From Clavelina lepadiformis (taxonomy: Eukaryota; Chordata; Ascidiacea; Aplousobranchia; Clavelinidae), in the NCBI RefSeq assembly GCF_947623445.1, contig NC_135246.1, positions 16,785,856 through 16,849,855 on the forward strand: a stretch of DNA of 64,000 bases, given 5' to 3'. Shown here one piece after another: positions 22,866 to 37,500 of the stretch. A program made the position numbers and the translations under genes. The number at the start of each line of letters is the position of its first letter. Within the stretch, counting starts at the first letter, position 1. The notes below the pieces were generated by a model. It made no database searches and was not told where the DNA came from. It was given only the letters and a program-made list of their open reading frames with translations.

Positions 22866-25523
22866 TTACAACGCTAAAGAATAACAAATACAGCATAAAA
22901 GATCACTGTACAATGTACATAATGCAGAACTGGTCAAAGCACAATCACAAGAATTTCATTAAAATTATTTCATTGAAACTTAACTCTGATAATTACAATG
23001 TGAACTAGAACTAAAGCTAACAAAAATTATGAAAGTTGTAGCACACGCCACGTAGTCTTACGTAGTCCAGCAAACTTTGTTTGCAAATGTTCCCATCTAG
23101 CACCGCTAAATAATAGATAGGAAATGAACCTCGCAATCTCAAAAAAATTTTTAAAACCTCGTTTTAAAATCCATAACAATAATCAAAAATGTTTACATGA
23201 TGGGCTGATTTAACATCGATTTTAGTTAGGTAATGAGTTCTAAGGATGTGAATGAAATACGCGTACAAAAACATTAGATTAAAATTATTGCAGAAAACTT
23301 CGATGCAGACCAGCGTGCCCACAATTTAATCTGGTTGGATTGAACCGAGAGGTGCTCAGTGACTTAACCTGAGAGAGGCGAGATAAGGTTTTTGCCAGCT
23401 AGCATTGATGCTGATGGTAGGGTTGCTCTGATAACGGACCATAACAATTTACAATGAGTGCGGTTTCAAATAATTTCACCATTCATCCAAATTTCATTAA
23501 AAATTGAATGATAAAACGTTTTTCTTGCTCTAACACCTATTCATGTGCGGAATTCAACAAACCAATGGAAGTTGTGTGGCTTGTGGAAGCTCTTTGGATG
23601 GTTAAGCCCATTTCACTAAAAACAATGCCAACAGTAGCACAACCACATAGTAAAAGCTACCACAAATACGTGCGTGTAACTAAAAGCATTTAAAAATACC
23701 AACAATTAGTATGAGAAAACATTTACATTACGCACAAGCACCACATTAGACATAATATTACATGTATATATATTATATATACATAAATAGAGTGTTGGTG
23801 GTATATATTAAGTATGCGATGATAAAACAACGCTCATGAAATAATGCTGAAATCGCTGTTATGTAACAAATCAGCAATATTTTTCCACACGAAAAGGACA
23901 TACAGCAATTTTCTACATCGTACCAAGAGTAGATTAAAACCACTTCGCATAGATCCAACCCACCAAGTAGCCAAGTGTGTTTAGGTGCTTAAATGAAGAC
24001 AGTGCTAGCTAGTACAGACTAGCACCATATTGAACTTATACAGCGTTAGCCATAAATGAGTCAAAACATGAATAAAACATACATTTACGTAAGTAAATGA
24101 TTTCAAAAAAAAAAACTGAAAAATTTTTGTAGTGAATTTGAAAATATTTGCTTTATTTTACATTAAATTGGGCAAAGACTAGCATTCATAGATATAAAAC
24201 GGGAAAGTCAGCAGTAACCCGAGTCACCTTAAAAACAGGATAAAATCAAGAAGCCAAAATAAAACTTTGAAAAATGTGTGACTCCAACATGAAAATATAA
24301 CATCTCGGAGACATGCTGAACTTTATAAACAACAACACAAATTCTGCTAAAAGGGTTAAGCACATGTGCAGAATTGCAATGCTGATTTTCTAATAGCTAT
24401 TGCAAAATACCATACCGTGTTTATAAGCTAATTAAAACTATTTTTCTTCAGCATGATTATATACTCTGAAAACACATGCATTTTCAAAGTTTCATCATAA
24501 CATCAGCACACCACAGAGAATATTTGTAAACATGCCGTAAAATTATGAAGACATGTAACATCAAAAATCTGCGTAAAAATTCAAGGTGTCTGCTCTTTAA
24601 AAGAACATTTACAGCGTAGATAAATATTGACAAACAGTGAAACATGTTAGCACTAACCAATTCAACAAATGCTAACATTTGCCAATAAAGGGTATAATGA
24701 CAACAGACCGTTCTGTTCAAAATAGACCCCAATAGAGAAAACATAACAGTTATTGCATCTACATATGCATGGGAGCAGTGTATATTAAAGTCGGTCAACT
24801 GAGTTATTCAATTTCAGCTGAGCACAAAATAAATCAGTTACGCCCGTGATTTTTTTCTGTCGGAAACCCGCACCTGTAAAATTATGATGCGAAGTAGAAA
24901 GATAAAAAGAGCACCGAATGATTTCCTTGTTGACGTAGAATTACAACTAACTCCCTTGATATCATTGTAGACAGCGCTAAGGGCAACGATTAATGGAGGA
25001 AACTACGCGCACGAAACATAGCTTACGATGAAATATACTTCACACAAAGGTCTTTGCACAAGCACACCAATAGAGTCAGCAAATTCCATTCTCATGTTGC
25101 ATGACAACCATCCCTGATGCAGTTGGAATGCAAAACCGAGTTACAGACAAACCTGTGCTTGTACACCTTTAATTACACCTTTGAATTAAGTCATCCGCTT
25201 TAAGCGCACGAGGTATCTTCTGCATTCAGTGTTGAAATTACAAAAAAATATGAATATTTTTGGCAGCGCATAATCGTCCGAAGCAACAAAATTTGCCCTA
25301 GGTGTGACCGTAAGACTTTTATGACGCGTCTGTACCAACGATGCATAAAAATTCGAACAGGAAGTCATTATTTACAACGTAAATAAAAGTAGACACCAAA
25401 AATCAAAATACTGAAGCATGATCTTTTGAAGTAGATATCCATTCGCTGCCTGCTTTTCTTACTTCGCTTGGTGCTGTGCTAAACCAACTGCCGAAAGTTT
25501 TGTCCTCATTAATGTGAGAACTG
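22866..25523. other. FoxO 3' flank and 3' UTR region
   Basis: No second gene is supported between the end of GST unit 3 and the FoxO stop codon. The right part should be FoxO 3' UTR (- strand). Candidate AATAAA signals on the - strand appear as TTTATT, for example near 24154, but which one is used cannot be told. An AT microsatellite lies near 23765-23785. Confidence 0.5.
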
Positions 25524-28500
25524 TTACATTTGGTAGTTGCCAATTGACCCCACCGATGACTGCGTGCGCAGTGTGTGATGAGGTGAGTTGAAATGTTGGG
25601 GTAATCCTGGCCCCACCACCCCAATTGGTCGGCTTGGACCTCCAACCAGCATTGATCCGTTGTTACCTTCTATCCCCATAAGAACCTGGGGTTGGCAGTT
25701 GTCCCCAGCATTCATGTTGTACATCGGTGGTTGCCCGTATCTTTGCTGCTGCTGTTGTTGTTGTTGTTGTTGCTGAGATTGCTGCTGTTGCAGTGCCAAT
25801 GAATCCATGTTGTTTGGATAAGGGTAGCTGTTGTCAAGAGGCCCATTCATTTTGTTAATGTTGCTGCTTTGAGCTGTACTGTTGCCGGTGTCCATGGTAT
25901 TGTCGAGTTCAAGTCCCGATGAAAAATCTACAATAAAAGAGTTTTATCAGTGAGACCATGAACAATATTTTGAACAACTTTTGCATAAAATATTCAGTTT
26001 CCAGAAATAAACACTTTTACTAAAAATACTGAAGGGAAAATAGCAATTCACTATTAAGCAATGACTATATCACATTAAAAGCGATTTATATACACTAATT
26101 ACAAACATTACGTCAAAAATAATTCAGCAAGTTGCTATTCAACCACCATCAAAATCATCATACTTGGTGTTTCAATGGGGAAGTACGAACTGAAATCCAT
26201 TCCGCCAAAAGCATCAGATGCGGGAGTCATGTCCTGCATCATCTGTTCAAAGTCCAGCATCCCGGGATCAAAAATATCTTGGTTATCAAGGTTGATGTCA
26301 GATGGAAACTTCCCCTGGTTCATTTGCAAGAGATTGCTTTGGCTTCCATTTCCCTGCGGTGGTGCTTCATTGCTAAGAGCTTGTATCTGAAGAGAGTCAC
26401 TTAGGTTAAAAAGATAATTTGACGAGAAGTAATGAAAGTAACGTAAATCAGTCGAATACGAGTAGGTCATAGATATGCAGGCACAAATTTTACAGACCTG
26501 TGAGGGCTGCGTGTAGTTTCGCATCTGCAAGTTTCCATCACGTGCTGTTTGTTGGTTTGCTACAGGGATCGCAGATACCTAAAAAGTAAAAAAATGTCAT
26601 CTTTGCCGCATATGAAAAATGCAATAGGTTTATTAAAAGCATTTCTTCAGGCATACAAACTAGACTCCAAAGCAATTTTTTTATTTTTAGGGGAACCCTG
26701 CTTAAAATTTCTACAATTCCCTTCTTCCAAAAATTTCTACAGTCACTCATATACATTACTGTATTGAGACATGAAAAGGTATAAAATATTGACCAAATGC
26801 ACAAACATAAAATTGAGATTAGAAGGAAACAGCGTATGACTTGTCTTAACAGCAGCGTACTTTTTGTTGGTTCATGTTCAGTTGCTGGGCCTGACCAACA
26901 TTATTTATCTCATCTGATGGTCGCTGAATTTCCAAAAGTTGAAAGAGTGTTTTGTGTTGGTTGACATAAGATGACAGCCCTGATTGGTTATCCTAAATAA
27001 GCAAAAGCATTTTTAAAGCAATGTTTCGCTGCAAGTAAAAACAGCAGCATTCGAAACTGTACTGGAAGCACCTTAATTTGAGCTAAAGAGAGACAATAAA
27101 TTAGTTAGACTTGGTCAACTTGATAGTACAGTATTAATATAAGACAACAAACATTTTGTAAGGACCAAGAAGTTACTTGATTTATCAGGTTTTTTGAACC
27201 ACAGAGTGTTAATAAGCCCAGTGCTTATCTTCAGGTGGAAAAACATTAAAAATGGGCAATAGCCACAAATTATGTTATAAGTCAACAAATAAAAAGACAC
27301 AGCACCTGCTGAGGTTGTTGCTGCACCTGTGGCTGAGGTCGATTGTAAGAATACGCCGGTGTCTGTGGAAGTAAAAAGTCGAATTTAACATGCAAAGCTT
27401 AAATGATAACAACAGTGACATCCAGACATGATTCAAGGGAAGCTGTGCCCACACAGACCAACGACTGAGCATTAACACCTACGTTAAGGTAGGGATTTGG
27501 TGGTGAAATCTGTGCGTCGGCTGTGCTGTAGTTGGTGTTGTTGTAACGTTCGGTTGCCATAAGATCCCCGCTCTAAATAAAACGACAAAAATCAAACAAC
27601 CAATAGGTATTTGATGACTCCATAAACTATATCAGGTATACACAGCTTGTATAGCTGATATCTGCACTAGTTCAGTGACCAATTGCATTCAAGGTTTACA
27701 TAACAAACAATAATAGTTAAAGAAACAAGGCCAGATCGTTACCGGAAGGCAATGCATGTTATCTGACATGTTGTATTTTGGTTGTGGTTGCAGCTTGGGC
27801 ATTGTATTGGATCGCCCTCTCATCCCAGTATCAATACTCATATTCGGCAGTGGTTTTGTTACAGTCTTGTTGGGAGTGCGAGACTGTAGCTGTAACGATA
27901 TGCGCAAATGTATATGTCTGGGCAGACGAAAATCAACTTTAAACATCTCAAAATGATTAATTTTTGCTGTCTAAACTGTGTTTCAAGCCTAGTCAAGGTT
28001 TGATTTTTAGAATTTGCATTATCGTTATTGCTTAACCTAAAATTTTAACTTTTTTAAATCATTCAGACTTGAAATGAAGGGTTGAAAGATAGCACTAATG
28101 CATAATAGATGTAAACTGATGTTAAGATCTAAAGCATTGGCATCACGTCGCTCTTCTACCTGTGAAAGCTTGGGTTTGCCTTGGGTTCCAACTCCCTGCT
28201 GTAACAAAGAAGCCAGATTTGGACTTGATATTATTCCTCTGTTTGCATTGTTCACTCCAGGCAACTGCTATGCAAATATAAACTGAAATTTTACCAAACT
28301 TTTCTACTATAGGCATTGCAACTAATGCTGTAGAATATTCAGCACAGTATTTCCATTAAAGACGGGTGTCTGCTGTGAAAAAAATACAACAGCGCTGCAT
28401 GTTAACTGCATCATATTCCATAAAATTAATATTTGTGATTTTAGTGAAGTTATCATTAAGATGTACGGAGGAACCGTGTATGCATAACAGCGGAATAGTA

Positions 28501-31500
28501 TTTAAAACACAAAGAAATTGTAACAATGCAACACAAAACTTCCTGGTTAATCTGAAAACATGGGATGGTTTTAGGAATAGTAGTAAATAAATTTTCAAGT
28601 GCTGTAGTTGCCTCAAATGCAGTTAGTAAACTTATAATGCACAAGATAATTTTGGCATTGAAGTAGGCAGGATAAATTAGGTAGGAACCTTTAATGAAAT
28701 GACATTTTTTTGCCTCGAAAATTCCGGACTCTTTGTTTTATTGTTAGTTTTATTGAGAGCACTTAAGTTAAAGCAATAAGTTTATAAGAAGCACTAAGAG
28801 CACAAAACAGCTTAAATAGGGAACTTAAATTTACGTTGATGCTTCACTATATTGAAAAGGCAATCATATTCTACAATTCACTTCCTTCATCAAAAATTAC
28901 ACACCTGTTGTTGTACGGTTTGTGGGCCATCAATTGTGTTCAGGTAAACATTGGCTTGATCAGCATTTGTGCCAATTGGTGACGCTGAGCTCATCATATC
29001 CATACCTGAATCAATCAATAAAATTATTACAACAGCAAAAAATTAGTTAAATTAATTAATTTCTTGTCCATAGAGAAACAATTTGGGCAGAAAACAATCT
29101 TATGTATATAGCAGACGCTCTAAGATTAAGAGTTGTCTAAATTTTTCATAAAGAAATTACATAAAACATTTTCTAAGTTTGATTATTATTGATATATAAA
29201 TTTAAATATGCTTAAACACACAACATGGTGAATATTAAAACTGTTGACAACTGGTTTTTAAACCTACACGTCTTTGCTTTCTCAAACCATGACAACCATT
29301 TTCTTGCCAAACTGACAACTCACCTGCAATGCTTTCAAGAAGATCAGGAGTTTCTCCTGTATTCATATCAATGCTGTCAAAGAAATCCATTCTTCCAGTG
29401 CCAATAAGATCACCAAATGGACCTGAACATTGAAAAAAATCAATAACCAACAGTAAAAAATTTCTGCATTGAAAAAGGCTTCCTGCAAATGCACAAGAAC
29501 ATATTCACTTCAAAGCGAAGCACAAATACAAAAGCTTCCATCGCTGACCTGAAGAAGTGTATGACGATGAAAGAGGGACTGGGGAGAGGGGTGGAGGACC
29601 ATCGTCCACTAGGTCTGCCGCAAGACAATTTCCAGACCGTGTTGGAGACACCCTGCCGATGCTGCTCGCATTGGAACTTGTGCGCTGTCTGTGATAGAAA
29701 GAACAAATACAGTTTCAATATAGAGTAGAATAAATCAAATAAATAATTAGACAAAATAACTGAGTAAGTTGTTTGTAATGAAGAAGAAGTTGCATCTAAT
29801 GTTGCAATCACTTTGCATTTACCTGAACTCAGATGCAAGTGATGCATTCAAATGATCATAAGGAATATCTCCGCTTGTTGGGCTCCTAGTCCATGGCGGG
29901 GAATTTTGCTTCGATTTTTGCTTTTTCAGAAACTCCTGAATACGAAAGTTTCATTTTAAAAGACTAGTAAATCATGGCATTCCACCTTAACATCACCTAT
30001 GTGCAACAAAATACCTCTCCAGACAAATCAACCACTATCGCGGCAATTGTTACCACAAAGTTTTGGTATCACGACAATATAACATGTACATGCTATGACA
30101 ACTGAAACTTAATTCGCTATTGTAGGTGTGTGTCCACTTGTCCATAGTGAATTAAAGATGATTGATCAAAAATGTAAATGATACAGATTAACATTTTTTC
30201 TATTTTAAATAACGATATTTAAAACATATTGCCTTCTTCTGTCTTGCTTTCTCCCTCTTTTGATGATTCTTCACGTTGCTTGTGTCCATGCTTTGCACAC
30301 GACGACGAGGACATTTTCCAGGTTTGGCATCATGGTTGATCACCCACCAGGATGATTTTCCTGTGCCCTCATTCTGGATTCTTTTAAACTTGCTGTGTAA
30401 TGACAAGTTATGTCGGATGGAATTCTGGCAAACAAATTTCACCGAAGATTAAATATTTTTACTGGTAACTGACAGTTGTACACTATCAAATACGGTACTT
30501 TATAAAGAGTGGGGTATTGAATTTTTTTGACAATGTTACAAAACCTTTGTATTGCTGTTGCTGGTTAGGTAACGATTGTGTGATGAAAATAAATTAGGTG
30601 TTAAAATGCAAATATTTGTACATCTTATTGATTGCGTTGGCATGACGTTTGTAAGTTTGCATCACAACAATTCACTCTACAACCCACTCCAAATTCAAAA
30701 GCTTTTTGAAAAAGATACACAAAACATTCCATCACAACATGCTCGTAGACACATTATACAGTTTAATTGCGCTACTAATGGATGTACTACACAAAGAAAA
30801 AGGTGTCAAGTAAGGCTGTACCATTGCGAAAGCACTGCAGGAGAAGGAAATGCCGCCAATGCATGACTTACTCCTGATATGATGTAATAAACTGGTCAAA
30901 GTACAATATCCTCTTTTCTATAGATTACTGGTGCGCTTTTATTCTTCCAATAAGGTTCCAGCGTTTTTCCTTATCAGTATCACATACAATATACTGTGTA
31001 GGTGCCAGGAAATTAATGTTGGGATGACAAGAGCCAAATTCACATGAGTGGGTTTAAAACAAAACATGAGATTAAGTGTCAAGATAAAAGGCTGCATTAC
31101 CAGGAATTGTGGTATTAAGTGGGAAGTATTATGAGTCATCTATGCCACAAATTAATGATTAACCAGTCAAAGCCACCTACAAAGTTGGTACTGCTATAAA
31201 TATCTTGGGCAGCTGCCACTTGACATAATAAATCATTGTGTTTCACCTTTAACATGATTTGAGGTTACTGTAACACAGAATTGGTTGTACTGCTAAATGT
31301 TTTGCGGCGAATATGAAATAAGTTTCCTATACATAAATAATGACGGAAAAAATGAGAAATGCAAATGAGAAGCTTTAGTACGAAGCCGTTAATAACAGAG
31401 ATAGATGTGTTGACCGTGACGCAAACTTTTCAGCTCCATCTATTTCCAATTTTACTTTTTTCGGTTACCCAGTGATAAGACATTGTTGACCGCCATTAGC

Positions 31501-34500
31501 ATTCACTGAGCATCGTACGTAACCCATCGAACAGAATTGTTGACGTCACGTCTTTCTATTGTTACCTCACAAACGCTTGGTATGCTTCAGTGCTCGTGAG
31601 CCTTTCGTGGGTAGATCACGTGACAAAACACACATAATGGAGAAGGATAAAAAGGACACTAGAGTGCCGGGAGGGCAGATGAGGGCACGTCGTGTTGGGA
31701 GGAAATCTGCGCGCTTCAAAATCATATAAATACTTTCGAGGGGCGGGCGTAGCGCAGGACGAACTCGTCGCAAACAAATCGATCCGCTCGTTTTATACAT
31801 CAAGACGCGACTGATACAAAGTATTTCGATTACAAAGTGCCGAGTCGGCGCTGCGCTAGGCAAAGAAAGGAAATCCGTGCGTTGAATTATTCATGAACTA
31901 CACGGAATTCTTATCAGTTTTCTACTACAGCAGGCGCTACAAGCAGCAGGTTGCGGCATACGAGGTCGTGTGCATGTAGCTGCACGGCTTGTGATGAAAA
32001 ATCGATATGCTTGCATTTTGCAAAAGCAGCAGAGCTGGTGCTTTGTCCAGCTACGCAGCGATTATGACATCCATCAATGCACGTTTCGCAACGAGCTAGA
32101 TGCATCATGCCAAACGGTGTTGCAAAACGGCTAAAACGTGTCCTATTAATATGATACGAAATGCTATTAATAAACTTGGGATTTTCGCACCAGCTGTAAG
32201 CCAATTCTTCAAGCAGGTCAATGAGGCCGCATTCATTAAACCCGCATACAGAGAATAAATGTCGTATCAGCAACTGGCATACTTCCCAAAACAAAAACAT
32301 CCGATTTCATGCGCAGTATAACAAACCACCGTAGCCGTTTCTGAACTGAGGTGTGGGAATATGGGAGTGAAAATGGGCAACATTTAAATAATGAACGCAA
32401 CCTGGCAACGGTGGGTGTGAAATTAGGGATTCATTAAAGCAGCATTACAGAGGAATATAAATCTTCGCCAAATCTACGTACACAGACCTCTGAAACGGGT
32501 GACACAACGATAACTGACAACATAATGGTTAAGAATTGTCATTGCCAACAGTAATAAATTTAACTTATGTCCGGCCGTATTTAGGCAGTTTTAAAGGATG
32601 TGACGAAACTAATTGGTATCAAAAAGCAAAAACCACACGAAGATCTACTAAGCACAAGTCAGTGGTATTGACAGCATGCTATCAACGCCAGCCGAGAGTA
32701 ATCACAATTGAAGTTGAATTCGGCAATGACAGCAGTTAATTTTCGTATAACCTACGGCCACTTCTTCGCTACATCGTTGGAATGGAGAGGTGTTCCACTA
32801 GCCAAGTCTTTCAACACTTGACGAGCTTACGGGTTTACATATGCAGACGAATACAGGGATCGTACTTCGAAAGATAATATTTATAGAACGCTGCAAAAAC
32901 GAACTCGGTTTCATTCCCAACTTCGAGTGCCGTCTCTCAATCAAAACAACTACAGTACAGTGTGTCCATTCATGTTCGTTGTGTATCGTGGGACAAATCA
33001 TACGACGACCTTCAGTGCCAATCCTGCCACAATAACTATCAACTTCAGGTCGAGGTTAGTAGCCTGGGGCCATCTCAAAAATCTGAGTATTGCTTACAGG
33101 TCTCGGGAAAGTTTTTAGAAGAATTTTGTTCATTTTAAACGAGTCGACCGCGTTGTAGTGAAGCATAACAAAGTGCAGTTTGAAATGGCGAAAATTTGAT
33201 ACGGGACGGATTTTAAATCATTATAACCTTAAGGCCATGACCGGTAAAAATATGTCACTTGAAACGGTGGTATATGTAACAGGTAATCTTGAAAAAAGGT
33301 TTTAAGATCACGACTGAGTCATTAAACTCACCATCAAAGCAAATTATGTAACCAACCCTACCAAATCAGACAGTAGAAAACTTGACAAAATTTGGTGCAT
33401 TAACAATTGAAAACAATTCGTATTTCAATCAAGTTGGTCGCGGTAGCATCCAGCGTTTGCGAGACCATCATCCGCATATTTGCCGTGTTTGTTTACGCAC
33501 TAAGGGACGATTTGTAAAGAGCGATCGTGGATTGAGGTGACGCAAGGACGGCCGTAAGTAAATGAGTCAAAATCACCGGCGACGCGAAACCTGAAAGGGC
33601 TTTCAGGGTGAATACAAGTTCGGCTTAAGATTCCTCGGTCGTTTGTAACGTGATTACGGATCTGGGGGATGAGAAAAAAAATTGTTTTTCACCTTAATCG
33701 TTGCAAATACACGGCGGCGCATTGCCCCAGGTCATTCTAACGTAATAGTTAGGCGCACTTTAAAATCCGTAAAACAATAAAACCGAAATTACATTTTTAC
33801 GAATGCTGTGTATGCAACTACAAGAGATACGATACGCGCTGTCGTAAATAGGGATCAAAGAATGAGCTCGAGTGCCGAAAAGAAATAAATAATAATCTCC
33901 TTCTAATTTCTCCAGGATAAAACAAACACGCGTCGTAGTAACAGAGCGATTAAGGTAGACATACATCCAACCGCAACTGTCACCATTTGAACAATTTTTT
34001 ACCAGTGAGGGAAGAAAGCGCGAACGTTGGGCTCCCAAACTGACAACAACACCGTACCACGTGGATGAGTCATCAAGTGTGACGTCACGGCGAAGTGTGC
34101 AAAAACAATCCCTTGACGGCTTTTGTGATCTCTTCATTAAAAGATTTCGCCACAAAGCGTCCTCCCAAGAGTTTCGTATCACCCATAAGGGTTATTTGGG
34201 TGAAACGGGTTTGTTTTGAAGTTACGGAAACTACTACGGCACGGTAGTACCATTACATCACTTATCAACGACTGAACGGGATGTTAATAAATAGATAACA
34301 AACGTACATATATATATATGGTAAGTTGGACATCAATTTAACGTTTCCGGAAGTGCTATGGCGAGTCCACGGGTATCTTAAACTGACTTTGACATGTAAA
34401 TGACCGCTTGGGTCATAGCTTGGTCAATTATCAAGTCGCAATTTCCTTCGTAATCGCTTTTCAAATTGCCAGCTTTCCAACAAACCGCGTATAAACAAGT

Positions 34501-37500
34501 GAGGTTATTGACCCAAGCAATTTCTCCTTCGAGCGAGCACAAAAGCGCTTTGGCGCGACGCTCTATCATGGTCCGAGTCAATCAGACTAAGCAATAGGGA
34601 AGGATAGACAATTCCCAAGTCATTGGGATCAACAGGTGTGTGCCGTGTGCATTTTCAACGTTAGCGGCGCGTGAAGTCGTCCTATACTACCATTGCTATC
34701 ATCGGAAACGATTACGTAGATTGGAATCATACGCGATCGTTTGAGGTAGATTGTTCACTGCCGCACGTAACCACAATGTTGTCACAAACGAATTGACGTA
34801 AAAACCACTTAAGCTGTCGCACGGTGTAGCTGAGATGCGATTATTTACCCATCCAACGTAATTAATAAGCATGGCTAGCGCCAGGTCTTATTTTACAACA
34901 CTGATTAGGCTTACCTGCTTGCTAAGTAAGTCAAAAACCAGAGGCCTTCACCTACAGTTTGAAGTCCAGACAATTCCTTGAAAGCAGCGATAACCTTGTA
35001 CAGTGCATACGATACCACAAGTGATTCAAGTGTCATCCAAACTGCAGCAATGATAAAGCGTAACATGATAGTAGGGCGGTGCGGCATGACATCAATTCGT
35101 GCGGGAGCAACAGTGGACAAAAGTAACACTTTCCGCATAAATCGATGCTGCGAAGCACTTGCTTCGAAAACCTTGTGTGCAATGTGCATTGCATTGACCT
35201 AAGCTATTGTTTAGAGAACAGCACCGGCGGGTATACACTCTGTGCAAGAGTCAGCGCTCATGGTGTGGACGGAAGTCTTAATGTAAGAAAATCATCATTT
35301 TGACGTAACGTTAAAACACGCATGATAATACGTCGTTCTTTAAAAGTCTAATACGTGGTCGAGATGTAATAGACGCGTGTTTGTTTCGATATATGACTAT
35401 AACGTCGGCAATGCGTCAGCATGCTACAATCCAGTCTGTTTAGGCGCGGCGTCGTATTTCGCAAGATGAAACTTCTGCAGAAAGCATTGTTGCACACGAA
35501 CTGCAAAGGTAGCAGATGCTGGCGCTGCCACTTTAATAACGCGTACGTTCACTCATATACAGCATATGGTGATGCGTTATATACTATACAGTATACTCGA
35601 TGAAATGTGTCGTTAGTACGTGATTAAATGCTAGACCTTACTATATACTTTTCACGTCAAACAGAATTACTACATCATTAACGAGAGATGCGTGACAATA
35701 CAGAACCTTACAATACTATAATGTCATGGTACGGATACAGGCCGTAATTAACATTCATGCAAAGTTATCAATATCGACAACATTCTACACGGATGTATAT
35801 TGCAACAAAATGGCGTGTGATTCCCACGCCACTGGTCAGCTTGATAAGTGCGGTTCTAGTCGACGGGTAAAAACTGACAAAACACAGTAATGGAAATTTA
35901 ATGACTCCGTGACTGCTAGTAATATTGTGGTTAGAGTTTTCGTGGGTGCTGCTTACGTCATTCGTCACGGAGTACGATCGACTCCGTTACGATCAAAATT
36001 TTGCAAATGGAAACAGGAAGCTATAATATCGATTCTTCTTGAATTTTAATAAACAACAGGAAAAGGTGCATAATCTGTCAAACACCAAACCCATCTAACC
36101 ACGATAATTGCACAGCATTGATCAGAGTAACGGATTCTTAAATAAGTCTTGAGAACGTGATTTTAGTTTATTTTTTTGCCAACGTAGTGGGTAATTTCGG
36201 TCGACTTAGCAAATATATTGAAGAAGTACGACGTGACAAACTATCAATTTCCTCGCAACACTATTGTAATTATGCTGTTCCGTGTATACGCTTTAATTAT
36301 GCATCACTAGAAAACTATCAATCGACTCCGCACAGCTGCGTCATTTGCTGGAAAGATGTACGATTCGTAATTAGAGGTTACTAAAAATATTGCTTCCAGA
36401 ACGACCGTAATTACTCATGCCTTTGCACTTCAGCAATGTCCCGACATGTCATAGAAATAAAGGAAGCAATCGATCCTGTCAAACACGAACCCGTCCAACG
36501 GCAGTGTATGAAGAGAATAGCGTACGTTGGGGAAGAACTTTCAAAAGCATAAACGTATCCAACATACAGGGCAAGCTCAAACTTGTTACAAAGGCCATGC
36601 CAAACTTTCTCTTCGCCAATTGCATCGGGACCGCTACTGGAAATACGCAGTGCTCAGATTTTGCAAAAGAAGTCTATGATACTGTAACAGTTTTTGCACA
36701 AAAGCTACACGATTTGCTCGAAGTGGCTTATCAAAACGAGTAAGTGAATTATATAAACGCAAATCAACTTTGCTTTTGGCTTAAAGTTCAAATTAATTTG
36801 AAAAACGGGTAATGGATTGAAGCGATAAGTGAAATTGTATGGGACCAATGTCGCAGAGACTGGTGTGGTGTGGCACGGCAGATTGGGAGGTTTTTGATTT
36901 CGCTACACTAACTCACTATTATGACACAAAGCTGGTGTTCAAAATTGCGGGATGACCAAAAACACGGCAAAACCGCGACGTGTGACGTCAAACCGAAACA
37001 GAGGCGGTGTGGAAACTTACAGTATTGGTAGATCGTTGTCTATTTTTGTAAATGAAAAGCAGTAACGCGTACCAGAACAGTAATACGGCCGAAATGCTTC
37101 GTTTGTTCTGAATGGTTTCGCAAAGACGTTGCAGAAGAAACGCTTCACCTGTTCCATCTACTTGTAGACTAAAGGGAACACACACAATTGATCATTGTTG
37201 AAGAGGCATACATAACAAAGTCGTCAACGCACATACGTAATGCAATTTCCATATCACAAAGCCATCAATCATCCGTCGACGCAATAGATCCGTGCGGAAG
37301 TGTGCTACCATTTAGGTCACTCTTTTTGCCGCTGAACATTAACAGTGACGTAAAGTCAATCTTTCTTTAACGTAGGTAGCAAATTGCGTTAACGCAAGGC
37401 TGTCCTACTGTGCACAAGCCTTGTTGACAAATGCAGAATCAACAAGCGGTAAAATCACGTGTTTGTAATCTGTGGGCGAAATGCGGGCACTGCGCTTAGG

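Noticed and set aside
25588-25776. + strand frame with a run of Cys codons
   Set aside because: It is the shadow of the FoxO polyglutamine exon on the other strand.
31914-32300. 128-codon - strand open frame in FoxO intron 1
   Set aside because: No family match that I can see and no convincing splice sites linking it to FoxO; chance is likely in this CpG-richer block.
33760-34182. 140-codon - strand open frame in FoxO intron 1
   Set aside because: Composition is not clearly coding and no domain was recognised; same reasoning as the neighbouring frame.
34911-35189. 92-codon hydrophobic frame on the - strand
   Set aside because: Hydrophobic stretches alone are weak evidence, and no start, splice or homology support was found.
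36417-36743. 108-codon + strand frame in FoxO intron 1
   Set aside because: No motif recognised, and it is antisense to FoxO without its own splice or promoter signals.
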